DNA of 64,000 bases from Penicillus capitatus (taxonomy: Eukaryota > Chlorophyta): NCBI GenBank assembly GCA_965649825.1, contig OZ287697.1, positions 1,860,001-1,924,000 on the forward strand. The letters are read 5' to 3'. Shown here piece after piece: positions 1-11,600 of the stretch. The notes beneath the pieces are model-generated. The model was not told the DNA's origin. It ran no database searches and saw only the letters and a list, made by a program, of their open reading frames with translations. The translations under genes were made by a program, and so were the position numbers. Within the stretch, counting starts at the first letter, position 1, and each line of letters begins with the position of its first letter.

Positions 1-248
1 TTATGGGCTGCCGACAGAGGACAACCTTTTGTTCAGAACAACTTCTGCCTGTCTTTCACATCTCTTCAACTCCTGTCTATCCGCACATCAATTTTGAACG
101 AGCACAACATGTTGATGCTGGTAACATTTCAGATAACGATTGGATCACAACGAAATACGCGAACATGTTAAAGCGGAGAGCATCATGAGTTGGCTTACTA
201 CCGCCTCTACGATCATGGCCTCGTCCTTGTCAGAGACACTCATACGGC

Positions 249-3200
249 ATGAACTCTTCTGCTTCAATAAACAGAACAACGAGTATCGTAGCGACCTGCG
301 CAGCAAACCTGCGAACGAAGACCGAAACGGTTGGCTTCCTCCGCCTTTTTATTGCGAACATGATCTTTGGCGTTGTGGTTATAAGCACGTTAACGGATAG
401 GCGACGTGTATCGACCACAGCATCTGCAGGTAAGAGCAAGGCTTTCTTGGTCTGTCGACGACGCGGTGTTTCATTCGAGACTTCACAGAGATAGATAGAC
501 AGATGGGATGGCTGTTATGTCCGTTCAAAGTTACGGATCTCCATCGTTCAAGTTGTTCCAGTTGCCTTCCGTTTGTTCAGTCTTTTCGTGATCTACGCTG
601 AGAAGATCATGTTTCTGTCACTACGAATGGAGATATGCGCGCATCCTACACCAACGAAGCACAGACTCTGAGGTGAGGGCAGACATGTTTCCTTTGTTTT
701 CTGTCACATTGCGTCACGACGATGACCACCGTGCTGTTGCGTTTCGGACAGACCCCACATCGTCTGTCAACGGCGAAGCGTCACCGTTATGTGAATACTG
801 ATGCGGCAGTGGTTGCTGAACGCAGAAGGCCTCGACGAGATTGAGAACGACCCTCAGCAAGTCGGTAACTGTTCTCGGCTGGGAGACGTATTACTGCTCG
901 ACGCCTCGAAGACGATCTTTCAGCCCTCTAGCACCGTCATTTTACTGCCGTTGACGATAAACGGCCAAGTCCAAAGAGGGAAACTCGACGAGGCCGTCAT
1001 TTCTTGTACATACAAGCGAACCACACTTACCTGTCCGTTAACGAAGGAAAGGTCGTTTTCTTTCCGGTAAGCGCCGACTCTTCGTGTCTTGACGATATCA
1101 GAACCGTCGATTTCTCGACCATTGATGTGACGTGACAAATCTTGTCACACAAGGATGCTTATTTGACAGTGCTGGAGGTGTGAAATCGATCTTCGTTGTA
1201 AGAAATGCACCTCTGATCCCAAGGGAGGAACCATGCGGCTGTATCGCATAGGATTCAGAGACAATCTTTTAACAGCGTAGTCGCCATCACGGCAGACAAT
1301 TCCTCCTACTCGAAACTGGAGATCGAACATTCTAACCTCCGCAGAAACCGTCACGATAGAATTTGCGGACTGTTTTTGGCGAAAGAGAACGGACTCCAGA
1401 AGGTTACAATTCAGAAGTGCCACTTTACTGAAGGATTTGCCGAATTTGGTAGAGGCATCTGTGCGTTTAGTTCGAACGTCACTGTCATGGGGACGACTGC
1501 ATCGAGGAACAACACATCTACATCTGGTAGCAGTGTTTACCTCGAAGACTCTCGCTCTCTGTTAAGAAGTGTTACTTCGCAACGGATCTGCAGACGACGG
1601 TGGAGGAATCTACGCTTTGTCCTTGCGACTCCGCGTGAAGGATACTGTTGCCACTCATCCTTACCCCAGCGATCGTGGTGGCTTTATCCAAGCGCAACCT
1701 CTAAAGGTCGCTGGTGGCAGAACAATAATATCAACAACGACACTAGTGATAGTAGAATTGCTGTTCGAAAAGACATCAGCATTGTAGACACGTCGTCGGT
1801 CTATTCCCAAGATGGAGCGCAGTATAGCCCTGCGATTTTTCTAAGTTAGAATTCCTCAATGACATTCGCCAACTGCCAGTTCAACACATACGTAACTCTT
1901 GCGTCTGGAGGTGCATGAGTATAAGCATTCAGCCACGGTGATCATTGCGTACTCCAGTTTCGTGTCAAGTCATGCGTCCCATGGTGCTTTTCTCTACTTG
2001 GGAGCCACAACAGTTGCAGGAGATATGCTGCTCTCAAAGAAGGGTGAAGCAAGTAACGGGGAGGGTGCGATCTACAGCAGAAACAGTACATTAGATTTCT
2101 AATTCCTTATTGGAAGAAGATTCGACCTGATTGAGTAAGCCACAGATCAGCTAGTGAATGCGACAAGCGTTAGCTCCAATGTCGCATTCGCCGACAATTG
2201 GACCATCAAGAGCGTGGATTTCTTTATTCGGACAAGTCTACTATCATCCTGAGTCACTGCTTGCTGCAAAACAGCAGTGCAGAGGGCGGCGGAGTTTTGT
2301 TCTCCTGGGAAGATGTTATTGTCAACATCACGGAGTCTGATCTGGTGCAAGGCACTGCAGAAGAGGGTGGATGTGCGAGTGCCACGAAGGCGAATCTCAC
2401 GTTCTGGAGAACATCTATTCTTGACTTTAGCGAGTCAAAAGATAATATGAGGGCATTGTACATAAACGAAGAATCAAGTTTGTAGCTCTATAACTCGAGC
2501 ATCGAAGGAAATCGCACTTTTGGCAGTGGAGGAGGCTTTTGCATGTCATATATTGTGGTGCACCTTGAGGAATGAACTGTGAAGAACAACTCTGTCAACC
2601 CGGTGAAGCGAAGAATGTTGGATTGAGCTCCACTGACTTACTCATCGATGTCACCTTCGTTGATAATTATGCCGCAATGGGCATCTTTCTTCTTGATGGG
2701 ACGTGGGGCAGATTCTTTCTGACCGCACTTTTTTGGCTGACTTCAGCTCACTTCGTCTCCTTCTGGTTCGCGGGCAATCCGTAGCGTAAAACGATTCTTC
2801 GACGTCGAAGAAGGCGGTCGACGGTCGGAGCGAAGGGCAGGGAAGTCTGTGCGTGCGGGTGGAGATGGTTGACGACGAAACTGAGTCGAGGCGAGAAAGG
2901 CGACGTTGGACCAAAATCGTGAGATGAAATCAGTGAAGAGAGATCTCCTCGAGGCTGGGACAAGTCTACTCCTGTCGTGGGAGAAAAAAATACAGCAGTC
3001 ATCTAAGCACGAAGGCAGTCGGAAGTTATTCCCGTGCAGACTACCTTCCCCCTATGTTGATCTGTTTCGAAGAAGAGTGTTTTCGGGTGGGTTTTACACA
3101 ATTGGATGCCCGAACCTTCTAGGTGTTTTTTCTATTTCCCCTGACGGGGCGTGGCACATGTTCATTCGAACGCCATATAAATGAGGAATTATATATGCCG

Positions 3201-5000
3201 CAATGGGCGGCATAGTGTCGCTTGCAACGTTCATTCCTGAGAATTGGGAGAGGCAACGTCTCTGGAGGGGATGCAAAGAAAGACGGAGGTTTCTTCGTCT
3301 CCGAGTCATTACTGAGTATCACCGATTAAAAATTTAGTACCATAAGGGTATCTCTGCAAGGAAGCTTCATCTTTTCCGAAGACGGGAGTTCGCTCGTGAT
3401 CGAGAACTCTTCCACGGCCTTTGGCGCACCTACTGAGGCTGGCGCTGTTGCTCTGATGAGCTCTGACTACGGAGCAAGACATCTGGAGATATCACCGTGC
3501 GAAGCGGAAGGTGACGGAAGTGCCATCCGGGGTGTCAATTCCTCCCGATTTCTGTGTATCGACTGTGTGCCGAGAGACAACAGTGCACGACGTGGAGGAT
3601 CTGTCTCCTTTGAGTATATTGATGCACGGTCGGTTGCTGCTCAGTTGATAGGAAGTACTGTGCAGAACGATTCAGCCACATTCAGAGGTATCTCTGATCA
3701 GTAGAAACGTAGGCAAACCGAACTAAACCATGGTGTATATAGGCGGTGCGCAAGTTATCAGCGAAGATGGGTCACCAGCATCGAACTGTCCAGTGGGAAA
3801 AAAGAGTTGTGGAGTCTTAGCTTTGACGGACATCTCCTTCTCCGACAATGTTGCGAGTGCCGCAGGAGGAGCCGTTTTCGTTGACAGAGTGGCCATTATT
3901 CGGATTCTCTGCTCCATCAAGCAGACAAACCAGGAAATGGAGTTCTATTCCAAGAAGCAATGGAAATCCGTGATCGCTGTCGGATCCATTGAAGATATCT
4001 GTCCCTCATGGAGATACAATTCTGCCAATCGATATGGAGCAGACATCGCCTCATATGTGACGGATGTTGAGAAGAAGATCATTAGCGAGGAGTTGGCAAC
4101 GGTGGTCTCAGTGAAGTAAAACTACTACGAGATACGTGATCAGAAGAGCGGTGCACCACTGCCCATTTTCTCTCTGACGGCTGTGGACGACCTCAGTCAA
4201 TGTCCGGCAGTTGGATTGGACAATAGAGAGATCGTGGCCACGATCTCTTCTCCAGATGAGTTGTTTGATGGCAGAATGAGCACTCTCTTGGAATCCGATT
4301 CTGCCAGTCTTGCCGTTACTCCGTTTGCATTGCCTGGGGAGTATACGGTTCTCATCGAGTTCGAGGGAGGAGATTTCGAGCCGTTTGAGATCACGGTTTA
4401 TGTGCGTGGATGTTCCATGGATGAAGTGCTTTCTGCGAATGGAGCGTCTGCGAGCCCTGCAGTGCAGCGACCTTCAGTTTCCTTCCAGAAGAAGACTCCG
4501 AATGCCATCCATTCCAGACAATGGGAACTGTGAATCGAAGGCGGTGTTATCAAAACAAGGATACTGGCATTAGATGCCATGCGCTGAGCACATTCAGCGA
4601 TGCTTGACGCCCGGAGCATATGAGTATGAAGGCCGATACAGAAATTGAGAAAGAAAACGGAAGAGATGGAGACCTGTGACTTCGATGATCAGTAAGGACG
4701 TCGAGAACTACACGAAAACACAGTGCCGAGAAGTGAGACAGCAGAATGTTCGATCTGGATCTTAATCATTGGACGTGTAGCTTACAGGGACATGAGCGGC
4801 CTCCATGTGGATTTTGTAAGAAATCCTATGGGAGGTCGCATTCCTTTCTCTGCAAGAAGTGCTTTTCGGATACCGGCATTGATATTTTGGACTATCTGTC
4901 CTTTCCTGTCTTACTGGGTATGTCAGCCATCACCACTCGCAGCAATCTGATTTCTGCTCTGTCGTCGAGATGAGTACTCAAACCATTTTGAATGAGTTTT
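249..5000 (+). pseudogene. Decayed copy of beta-helix multi-TM membrane protein
   Basis: This is a broken paralogue of the intact gene at 43081-49113. Pieces align in order. A signal-anchor exon lies at about 249-430 and ends in a GTAAG donor. The segment at 801-1070 matches the first folded exon (GNCSRLGDVLLLDAS against IDCTTPGDYVMLNAT). Beta-helix repeats are scattered over 1376-3704. A domain at 3730-4533 matches the region just before the Cys-rich part (SIEDICPSWRYNSANRYGAD against NSVCPDWTGNEAGVYGD). The Cys-rich part follows at 4530-4640 (QGYWH) and the first TM segment at 4746-4973 (GFCKKSYGRSHSFLCKKC). Stops and frame changes separate almost every piece (for example near 1848, 2100, 3343, 4117 and 4530), and the multi-TM C-terminus is not found. 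A 511-bp insertion interrupts it at 2683-3193. Remaining doubt is only whether some pieces are still expressed. Confidence 0.85.
2683..3193. mobile_element. 511-bp insertion with 15-bp target duplication
   Basis: The 15-bp sequence TATGCCGCAATGGGC occurs at 2668-2682 and again at 3194-3208. Removing one copy plus the 511 bp between restores the pseudogene reading ...VDNYAAMG-GIVSL, with no frame change at the joint. That is the signature of an insertion with target-site duplication. The insert has no recognisable ORF, no clear terminal inverted repeat and no long poly-A, so its class is unknown; a 15-bp duplication fits a non-LTR or SINE-like element better than most DNA transposons. Confidence 0.7.
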
Positions 5001-5772
5001 ACGTTTCGAGGTTACTTCTCAAAAGAATGCATGGCGATCTCGAACAGCAGCATCACGTGATGCTACAAGACTTCTGCAAGGAAACGTATGGCGAGCACTC
5101 GCCAAAGCGCACTGTTACCGCAACATCTGAGCATGTGAAAAAGCTACCTGGTGTATCTGCACTCGAATACGTTACAAATATAAACTTCTCCACAGGAGAC
5201 GATCCAACGTCGGATAATTGCAAAAGGTGTACTAACCAGAAAGCATTTGCCACTCAAACTGGTAAAGATATCGATGGCGTTTCGCATTTTTATTATTAGG
5301 TTAGCAGAATAAAGTAGTTCAACGCCGAATGATAGTCGCAGCTGATGAAAGGTTACGAGAAGATCCAAGTCTATCAAGGAGAAATGCTTACGCCAAACAT
5401 GTCGCCGAGCGATGTGACACTGCCTTGTTTCTGAGGGGTCCACGTCCTGGGGTGCTGGTTGAATCATCTGAGGCCATTTTCTCTGGCTCTGAGGCTAGGG
5501 TGACTCACCTGCCTCGTCCAGTCGCGTCACCATGCGGGTATTTAAGGCAGAATCTGAAACCACTGAAGACCTTGCTCCGATTACTTGTAAGTCTTCCGCT
5601 GTTATCGTTTCGTTCGGCGCCTCCGCGAGACAAAACAAACTCATAATCAACACAATAATGTAATTCACATGATACTCGACTCTAGAAATCAAGGCAAATA
5701 CTGGAAAACCGTCTTGAAGTTTAAATTTGTCAAGAAGGCATTAGAGGCAACTTAAAATGAAAAATGATTAAT
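5001..5772. other. No recognisable gene
   Basis: A 109-codon ORF at 4970-5299 (+) follows the last recognisable part of the pseudogene. It could be a diverged cytoplasmic tail of that pseudogene, but it does not align with the intact copy. From 5300 to 5772 only short ORFs are visible, and this stretch is the 3' flank of the NB-ARC gene. Confidence 0.4.
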
Positions 5773-8700
5773 TCATGAAAGAGGCGGGTTTAAGTGATCG
5801 CCAAGCCGCTTGCTCATCTCTTCTGCTCTTTCAAACACAGCAACCGCTTCGTTGTCCCTTCCCGCCTTTGAGAGTCCGACGGAGTAGTTCTTGATGCACT
5901 CGACGAGGTCCGGATGATCCGCTCCGGCGTGGAGTCGCTCGCACATCTCGAGGGCCCTCATGCAGAACGGCAGAACTTCGTTGTCCCTTCCCGCCTTTGA
6001 GAGTCCGACGGAGTAGTTCTTGATGCACTCGACGAGGTCCGGATGATCCCCTCCGGCGTGGAGTCGCTCGCACATCTCGAGGGCCCTCATGCAGAACGGC
6101 AGAGCTTCGTTGTCCCTTCCCGCCTCTGAGAGTCCGGCCGAGTAGTTCATGATGCACTCGACGAGGTCCGGATGATCCGCTCCGGCGTGGAGTCGCTCGC
6201 ACATCTCGAGGGCCCTCATGTCGAACGGCAGAGCTTCGTTGTCCCTTCCCGCCTCTGAGAGTCCGGCCGAGTAGTTCATGATGCACTGGACGAGGTCCGG
6301 ATGATCCGCTCCGGCGTGGAGTCGCTCGCACATCTCGAGGGCCCTCATGTCGAACGGCAGAGCTTCGTTGTCCCTTCCCGCCTTTGAGAGTCCGACGGAG
6401 TAGTTCTTGATGCACTTGACGAGGTCCGGATGATCCGCTCCGGCGTGAAGTCGCTCGCACATCTCGAGGGCCCTCATGTCGAACGGCAGAGCTTCGTTGT
6501 CCCTTCCCGCCTTTGAGAGTCCGGCCGAGTAGTTCATGATGCACTGGACGAGGTCCGGATGATCCGCTCCGGCGTGGAGTCGCTCGCACATCTCGAGGGC
6601 CCTCATGTCGAACGGCAGAGCTTCGTTGTCCCTTCCCGCCTTTGAGAGTCCGACGGAGTAGTTCTTGATGCTCTTGACGAGGTCCGGATGATCCGCTCCG
6701 GCGTGGAGTCGCTCGCACATCTCGAGGGCCCTCATGCAGAACGGCAGAGCTTCGTTGTCCCTTCCCGCCTTTGAGAGTCCGGCCGAGTAGTTCATGATGC
6801 ACTCGACGAGGTCCGGATGATCCGCTCCGGCGTGGAGTCGCTCGCACATCTCGAGGGCCCTCATGTCGAACGGCAGAGCTTCGTTGTCCCTTCCCGCCTT
6901 TGAGAGTCCGGCCGAGTAGTTCATGATGCACTCGACGAGGTCTGGATGATCCGCTCCGGCGTGGAGTCGCTCGCACATCTCGAGGGCCCTCATGCGGAAC
7001 GGCAGAGCTTCGTTGTCCCTTCCCGCCTTTGAGAGTCCGACGGAGTAGTTCTTGATGCACTTGACGAGGTCCGGATGATCCGCTCCGGCGTGGAGTCGCT
7101 CGCACATCTCGAGGGCCCTCATGCAGAACGAGAGTGACTCGCAAAACATGCACATCTCAGAGTTGGCCTTTGCCATGCATCTGACTAACTTCAACTCCAT
7201 GCCCGTATCTTGGCCCTTCTCGCTGTGTTTGAGAAGCGGAACCCCGTTTCGAGCGAGCGAGGTCCACAGTTCTCTGCTCGATTCATCCGTTCTCCAATTT
7301 TCGGCGTATTGATCGATGGAATGCACTACGGCGTTTACGTGATCTTTGATTTTTTCTTCGGCATGTTTTCTGCTCTCGTCTTCTTGGTCGGGGTTTACAT
7401 CGTCGATTTGTAAAATGAGATATCTTGCAAGTAGTTGTGTCTCGGCGTGAACGTAGATTTGCTTATTGTCTGTGTTCCACGAGACGTAAGAGAATCGCTC
7501 AAGAAGTCTTATTGATTTTTGTGTTCTTGTTTCGGATTGTTTATCTTGATGTTCGTACCATTTGTACACCCATTCGATGGGCACTCCATTTGGGTCGAGA
7601 AGCGCCAGCTTGGTGAGTATATCGAGAGAGTGCGTTCCAATGTCGCCGGGTTCTCTCGAAATGCTCAGTACACTCGAGCGAAACAAGAAGACCATCGCAC
7701 TGGCTCCTTTTAGGTCGTGCTCTTTGGAGAGCATTTCTATTGCCCTAGCTTCGCTTCTTGAAGGAGAATACCGTCCCGCCTCTTCTAGCCATTTTGCGGG
7801 GCTCCGCACATTCTCGTAATTCATCATCGAGAAAAACTGAGCCAGTGTGAGCGGATAAAGAGGCAGAAGATCGAGCAGGTCGTCCAACCCCTTCGAACGC
7901 GACGACTGGGTATATCCAAATTTCTGTGCGAGTAACCACGCTTCGCATTCTTCGAATGGCCCGAGCTGCACCGTGTTGCTCTCCCAGCCCCTTCTTGCTT
8001 CAACGTCTCTCGTCGTGACAATGACGTGTCCGACTGCCGGTGGAAGGTACTCGCGAATCATCTCGAGATTCGGGGCGTCGTCGAAGACGTAGAGAATGCT
8101 TGATCCTCCGAGTTCTTCGTAAACACTTTTGACAAGCTCCGGGACGTCGTCGACCGCGAACATATTCAGGTATTCTGCCATCTGGAAGAAGGCGGTGGAT
8201 AGACTTTCCCTCGAATCCGAAGGGATCCAGAAGGTGTGGTCGTATTTGCCCTTGCTTTTTAGCTGGTCGAATACCTTTATCGCGAGCTGAGTCTTTCCTA
8301 TTCCGCCCGGGCCTACAATTGCCTTGAAAAAAACTGATTCGCCAGTCGACGTGAAAGCATCCATGAGCTCGCTAAATTCTTCCTTCCTTCCGGCAAAGTG
8401 ACGAGTGATGTAAGGAGAGGTCAAAAAACGGTCCTTCTTCGTTTGAGAACGATCTCCGGTCGTCGCCGGGGACAGTTCTTTTTTGACACTCTTCCAAACT
8501 TGCGAAAACAGCACGTTGCTCAGCGTGTGCGATCGATCGGACGAGAGCGACTCGATCCGTTCCTCGACCGTTTTTCCTCCCCGCCACTTGGACAGCGCTT
8601 CTTCGCATGCCTCGGTGTGCACGTTCAATGCCAGTTTTCGTAAAGCTTTGCGTGCTTCACGCTTCTCGTCCTCGTAGCCTCGAACGCTAAGCTCCGAAAG

Positions 8701-10356
8701 GTTGTCGAGCAACTCTATGAAGAGATCGGGATCGCTCAACCAGTCCCACTTGTCTATTCGTTCGACGAGGCTTGCGAGGGTCTCGATGCTCGCTCCGCGA
8801 ACGACTCCATCCTTTCCATAGACAGCGAGATTGCTCAACATCTTCGCAACACCGAACCTCAGAGCCTTGCGGCTTTCGTCGTCGGTACTCTCTGCGTTGA
8901 GCGCAAGAAAGGAGAGGAGCTCGCTGAATACTTCAAAGGCTAATAGATCGTCCATGGCCGCAAAACACGCACTACTCATGGCATGAAGGCACGTGCACCA
9001 TTGATCTTCGCATACGGTTTTGCCGTGCCTCGTTTGTAGGAACGCTTGTAGCAGCGCTCTCGTCACGGATCCTGCTTTTCCGAGGTCGAAGTCGAGATGG
9101 ACTGCCCCTCGCACCGCTTGATATTTTCCCTCCGCGCAGTGCGCAAGATTGGCGACGAGCCTTGCGTTGTTCGCCTTGCGGACGGCTCGCCTACAGGACC
9201 GCAAAAGGTTCAAACTCTGCACCGCCAGCGTCGCTTGGAATTCTAATGGATAGTAGTAGTGCCTTCCAAGGTCGATCGCCCTCTGACTCCAGTCCTCGAA
9301 CTTAGCGTAGAGCCACTCAAGCTTCTCTGGATTCCAATTGCCCAAGTGGACGTCGTGGAGGATTCTTAAACACTCGAGAAGAGCGTACATAGCGCTGCAC
9401 TGTAAGGGGAACATTTCTTTTGAAAAGCTCACGCCGTCCGGATCAAACGCGTCGAACAGCAACTCGGCGAGTTTAACGAGACAGCTTGGGTCTGCCTCGA
9501 AGACCTCCGTGTCGACAATCTGAAGGGTGTGCTCCACAGCCTCCATCACGTGTCTGTCGTTGAGGACGTAGTACAACTTGTTCCAAATCCCGTCGAAGAG
9601 GTCCTTGTGGAGAGGCAGGTGTTCTCCGCCCACGCTGTGGAGTGTGCACAAGGCTTGATACTCATGGATTACGGCTCCTTGGTTGTCGATTATGTCTCCG
9701 ACGGGCATTTCGTTAAAGACGCAGATAATCTTCCGAAGCACTTTCGCCAGACCGGTTTTCTGCGCATCGTCGTCCGTTTCGTTGAACGCCTTCACGACTT
9801 TTTCGATACTTTGGTTCGATTTTTTGCCAAAAAACTTTCGGATGAGTGATCTCTCCGATTCAATCAAATCCCTTTGCGCCGCCGAGTGAGAAGCACTGCT
9901 TTCGGCAGTCTGGTGTCCGAGCGCATCACTGCTGGACGGAGGTGCTCTGTCGCCGCCGCCCAGAAGGCCGAGACTTCCCACGTAGATGAACTTTTCGACG
10001 CCTCTGTTATGACCAGAAAGGACGTGAATGCGATGACGAAGAGCACTCTGCGGCAAGTGGGCCAGGCCTCGCGTTGCTTGTTCTGGATCGGTGAAACCCT
10101 TGCAACACAGTGGAATCGTCGTACTCCTCGAGAACGGCCCGATGCGGTCTACAATCTTTCCTCCGTAATCTTGTCCCACGCGAAAGATCTGCACGAGGCC
10201 ATGTCCCCTGACTTCAAGCTCGCAGATTTTTTTGGAATTTCCCTGAGCAAAGAGTTGTTTATAACCACGAACAGAAGAAAGGGCAGAGCACCTCAGCGTG
10301 CGTGAGAACTGAAGTCTGAGGGCGAATTCGCTCTGCTTGATGTATAGGTGGTCGAA
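5773..10356 (-). CDS. NB-ARC NTPase with kinesin-light-chain-type TPR array
   Basis: A STAND-type signalling ATPase of about 1,470-1,530 residues in a single uninterrupted frame. An N-terminal region of about 600 residues looks helical and is not recognised. The NB-ARC domain follows, with a P-loop GPGGIGKT, a Walker B-like LYVFDDA and a downstream IVTTRD motif. A helical stretch comes next, then ten 43-residue TPR repeats beginning RALEMCERLHAG, and a short divergent last repeat. Such proteins usually sense a ligand through the repeats and oligomerise through NB-ARC; many act in immunity or self-recognition. The target here is unknown. The frame is open back to a stop at 10357-10359, but the only start-like codon near the conserved N-terminus is GTG (10194). 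A true ATG probably lies in an unseen upstream exon. Unlike its neighbours the visible coding region has no intron. Confidence 0.85.
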   Translation of the reverse strand, partial: FDHLYIKQSEFALRLQFSRTLRCSALSSVRGYKQLFAQGNSKKICELEVRGHGLVQIFRVGQDYGGKIVDRIGPFSRSTTIPLCCKGFTDPEQATRGLAHLPQSALRHRIHVLSGHNRGVEKFIYVGSLGLLGGGDRAPPSSSDALGHQTAESSASHSAAQRDLIESERSLIRKFFGKKSNQSIEKVVKAFNETDDDAQKTGLAKVLRKIICVFNEMPVGDIIDNQGAVIHEYQALCTLHSVGGEHLPLHKDLFDGIWNKLYYVLNDRHVMEAVEHTLQIVDTEVFEADPSCLVKLAELLFDAFDPDGVSFSKEMFPLQCSAMYALLECLRILHDVHLGNWNPEKLEWLYAKFEDWSQRAIDLGRHYYYPLEFQATLAVQSLNLLRSCRRAVRKANNARLVANLAHCAEGKYQAVRGAVHLDFDLGKAGSVTRALLQAFLQTRHGKTVCEDQWCTCLHAMSSACFAAMDDLLAFEVFSELLSFLALNAESTDDESRKALRFGVAKMLSNLAVYGKDGVVRGASIETLASLVERIDKWDWLSDPDLFIELLDNLSELSVRGYEDEKREARKALRKLALNVHTEACEEALSKWRGGKTVEERIESLSSDRSHTLSNVLFSQVWKSVKKELSPATTGDRSQTKKDRFLTSPYITRHFAGRKEEFSELMDAFTSTGESVFFKAIVGPGGIGKTQLAIKVFDQLKSKGKYDHTFWIPSDSRESLSTAFFQMAEYLNMFAVDDVPELVKSVYEELGGSSILYVFDDAPNLEMIREYLPPAVGHVIVTTRDVEARRGWESNTVQLGPFEECEAWLLAQKFGYTQSSRSKGLDDLLDLLPLYPLTLAQFFSMMNYENVRSPAKWLEEAGRYSPSRSEARAIEMLSKEHDLKGASAMVFLFRSSVLSISREPGDIGTHSLDILTKLALLDPNGVPIEWVYKWYEHQDKQSETRTQKSIRLLERFSYVSWNTDNKQIYVHAETQLLARYLILQIDDVNPDQEDESRKHAEEKIKDHVNAVVHSIDQYAENWRTDESSRELWTSLARNGVPLLKHSEKGQDTGMELKLVRCMAKANSEMCMFCESLSFCMRALEMCERLHAGADHPDLVKCIKNYSVGLSKAGRDNEALPFRMRALEMCERLHAGADHPDLVECIMNYSAGLSKAGRDNEALPFDMRALEMCERLHAGADHPDLVECIMNYSAGLSKAGRDNEALPFCMRALEMCERLHAGADHPDLVKSIKNYSVGLSKAGRDNEALPFDMRALEMCERLHAGADHPDLVQCIMNYSAGLSKAGRDNEALPFDMRALEMCERLHAGADHPDLVKCIKNYSVGLSKAGRDNEALPFDMRALEMCERLHAGADHPDLVQCIMNYSAGLSEAGRDNEALPFDMRALEMCERLHAGADHPDLVECIMNYSAGLSEAGRDNEALPFCMRALEMCERLHAGGDHPDLVECIKNYSVGLSKAGRDNEVLPFCMRALEMCERLHAGADHPDLVECIKNYSVGLSKAGRDNEAVAVFERAEEMSKRLGDHLNPPLS
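5830..7119 (-). repeat. Ten 129-bp tandem TPR repeats
   Basis: Ten head-to-tail units of 129 bp encode the TPR array of the NB-ARC protein. Units differ at only a few positions, mainly K/E/Q after DLV, C/S, K/M before NYS, V/A after NYS, K/E before AGRD, and the residue between PF and the next unit. Near identity at the nucleotide level points to recent unequal crossing-over or gene conversion. The array also keeps a second 440-codon frame open, which is an artefact of the repetition. Confidence 0.95.
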
Positions 10357-11600
10357 TCAAGTTGACTGAGAAAGGATTATTAGTAGTCGTGCTTCTTGGC
10401 GCACGTGTTTTGATACGTGGAGCTGATTTGGGGTCGAGTTTTTTGGAGAAGAGAACAGAAGAACCCTTTCCATGGCAGCTAAGACGAGAGGTGTGCGAAG
10501 GAAACTTGTTGACGACGCTCAGAGGATCCCACATCTGTCAACACGCTGTTGCGATAAAAGTGCGCAGCACAGGGTGAATCAGTCACCTTTGAGGCTCGAT
10601 AGACGTTGAATCTGATACTCGAATTGTCGCCTGCACGTTGAACCACCTGAGCGAAAACGCACAATTCAGAGCTCGTAATCGCTTACGGTCATCACGCACC
10701 TCTGCCTGTTGAGGTTGGTCGGTGTATCGTGCGGCGTCGACCACGGCGGTCGTATGCGGCGTTCCCGTTTGGCATGGCACCCACGTTTCGCTTCCGACCG
10801 GCGTCTTCGGACAGTCTTCGAAGCAAGCGGATTCTTCGGCAACCGTCAGATGCTCAGGCTGGAGAAACGGTCGCCGTAACAACACACGTGGACGAATCCA
10901 ATATGCATGCTTACCATCTTTATCAGGATATTGTGGTTTGCCATTCCGACTGGTTGTTTTAGAGGTTTGGCAGCAGAGTGAGAACCGTTGTCCATGTTTT
11001 CAGCGTACTGCGATGCGTCGTTGCTCGTGGTGTCGTTCTGCAAACGGAAATCGGTTCGGCTGTTCGGAGAAAGGGGTCCGACTTTACCTTGTCGAATTCG
11101 TTGGCAGACTTGGTGTGCGCGGAATACGTCGACAAATAAACTTCAGAAATGAAGTACGGAGTTCTGCCGATGAGTCAGATATAGCTTCGCAATAATCTGT
11201 TTAATGGAGGAGGTTAAGGCGACTCTGGTGAAGACAGGCGTCGCAGTGTATTCCCTCGGCAATGCGTTTGACCTGCACTCGGCTGCGGAGCCAACACCAG
11301 TGACAAACACGAGAGCAGCATCGTCATTTGTGGTCAATCGAGAATAACGGCCCGTCTGTCTTAGGACATCCAGCTGACACAGATAGATAAGCTGTACGGT
11401 TAAGGCTAATGGATCGATTTCACATGTTGAATCATGATCGTCTGCAACTGTGAAGGAGAGATCCGTGTTTCATGACACGAGAAGGGTCAGTTTACAACAG
11501 ACGTGCGCCGCTTGGCGAATCTGACGATCCCGTTCATCAATACTCACACAAGTTCACACAGTTGAAATCAAACGAACACGCTTTAATTTATCCTTTAGCG
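10357..11600. other. Intergenic, no recognisable gene
   Basis: This stretch lies upstream of the NB-ARC gene and downstream of the TMCO4-like gene. It holds overlapping short ORFs on both strands (the longest is 157 codons on +, 10722-11195), none with a recognisable domain or splice pattern. It probably contains the NB-ARC promoter and perhaps its first exon. Confidence 0.4.

Noticed and set aside
5831-7153. 440-codon ORF on the minus strand overlapping the TPR array
   Set aside because: It is a second frame kept open by the 129-bp repetition; the overlapping frame encodes recognisable TPRs.
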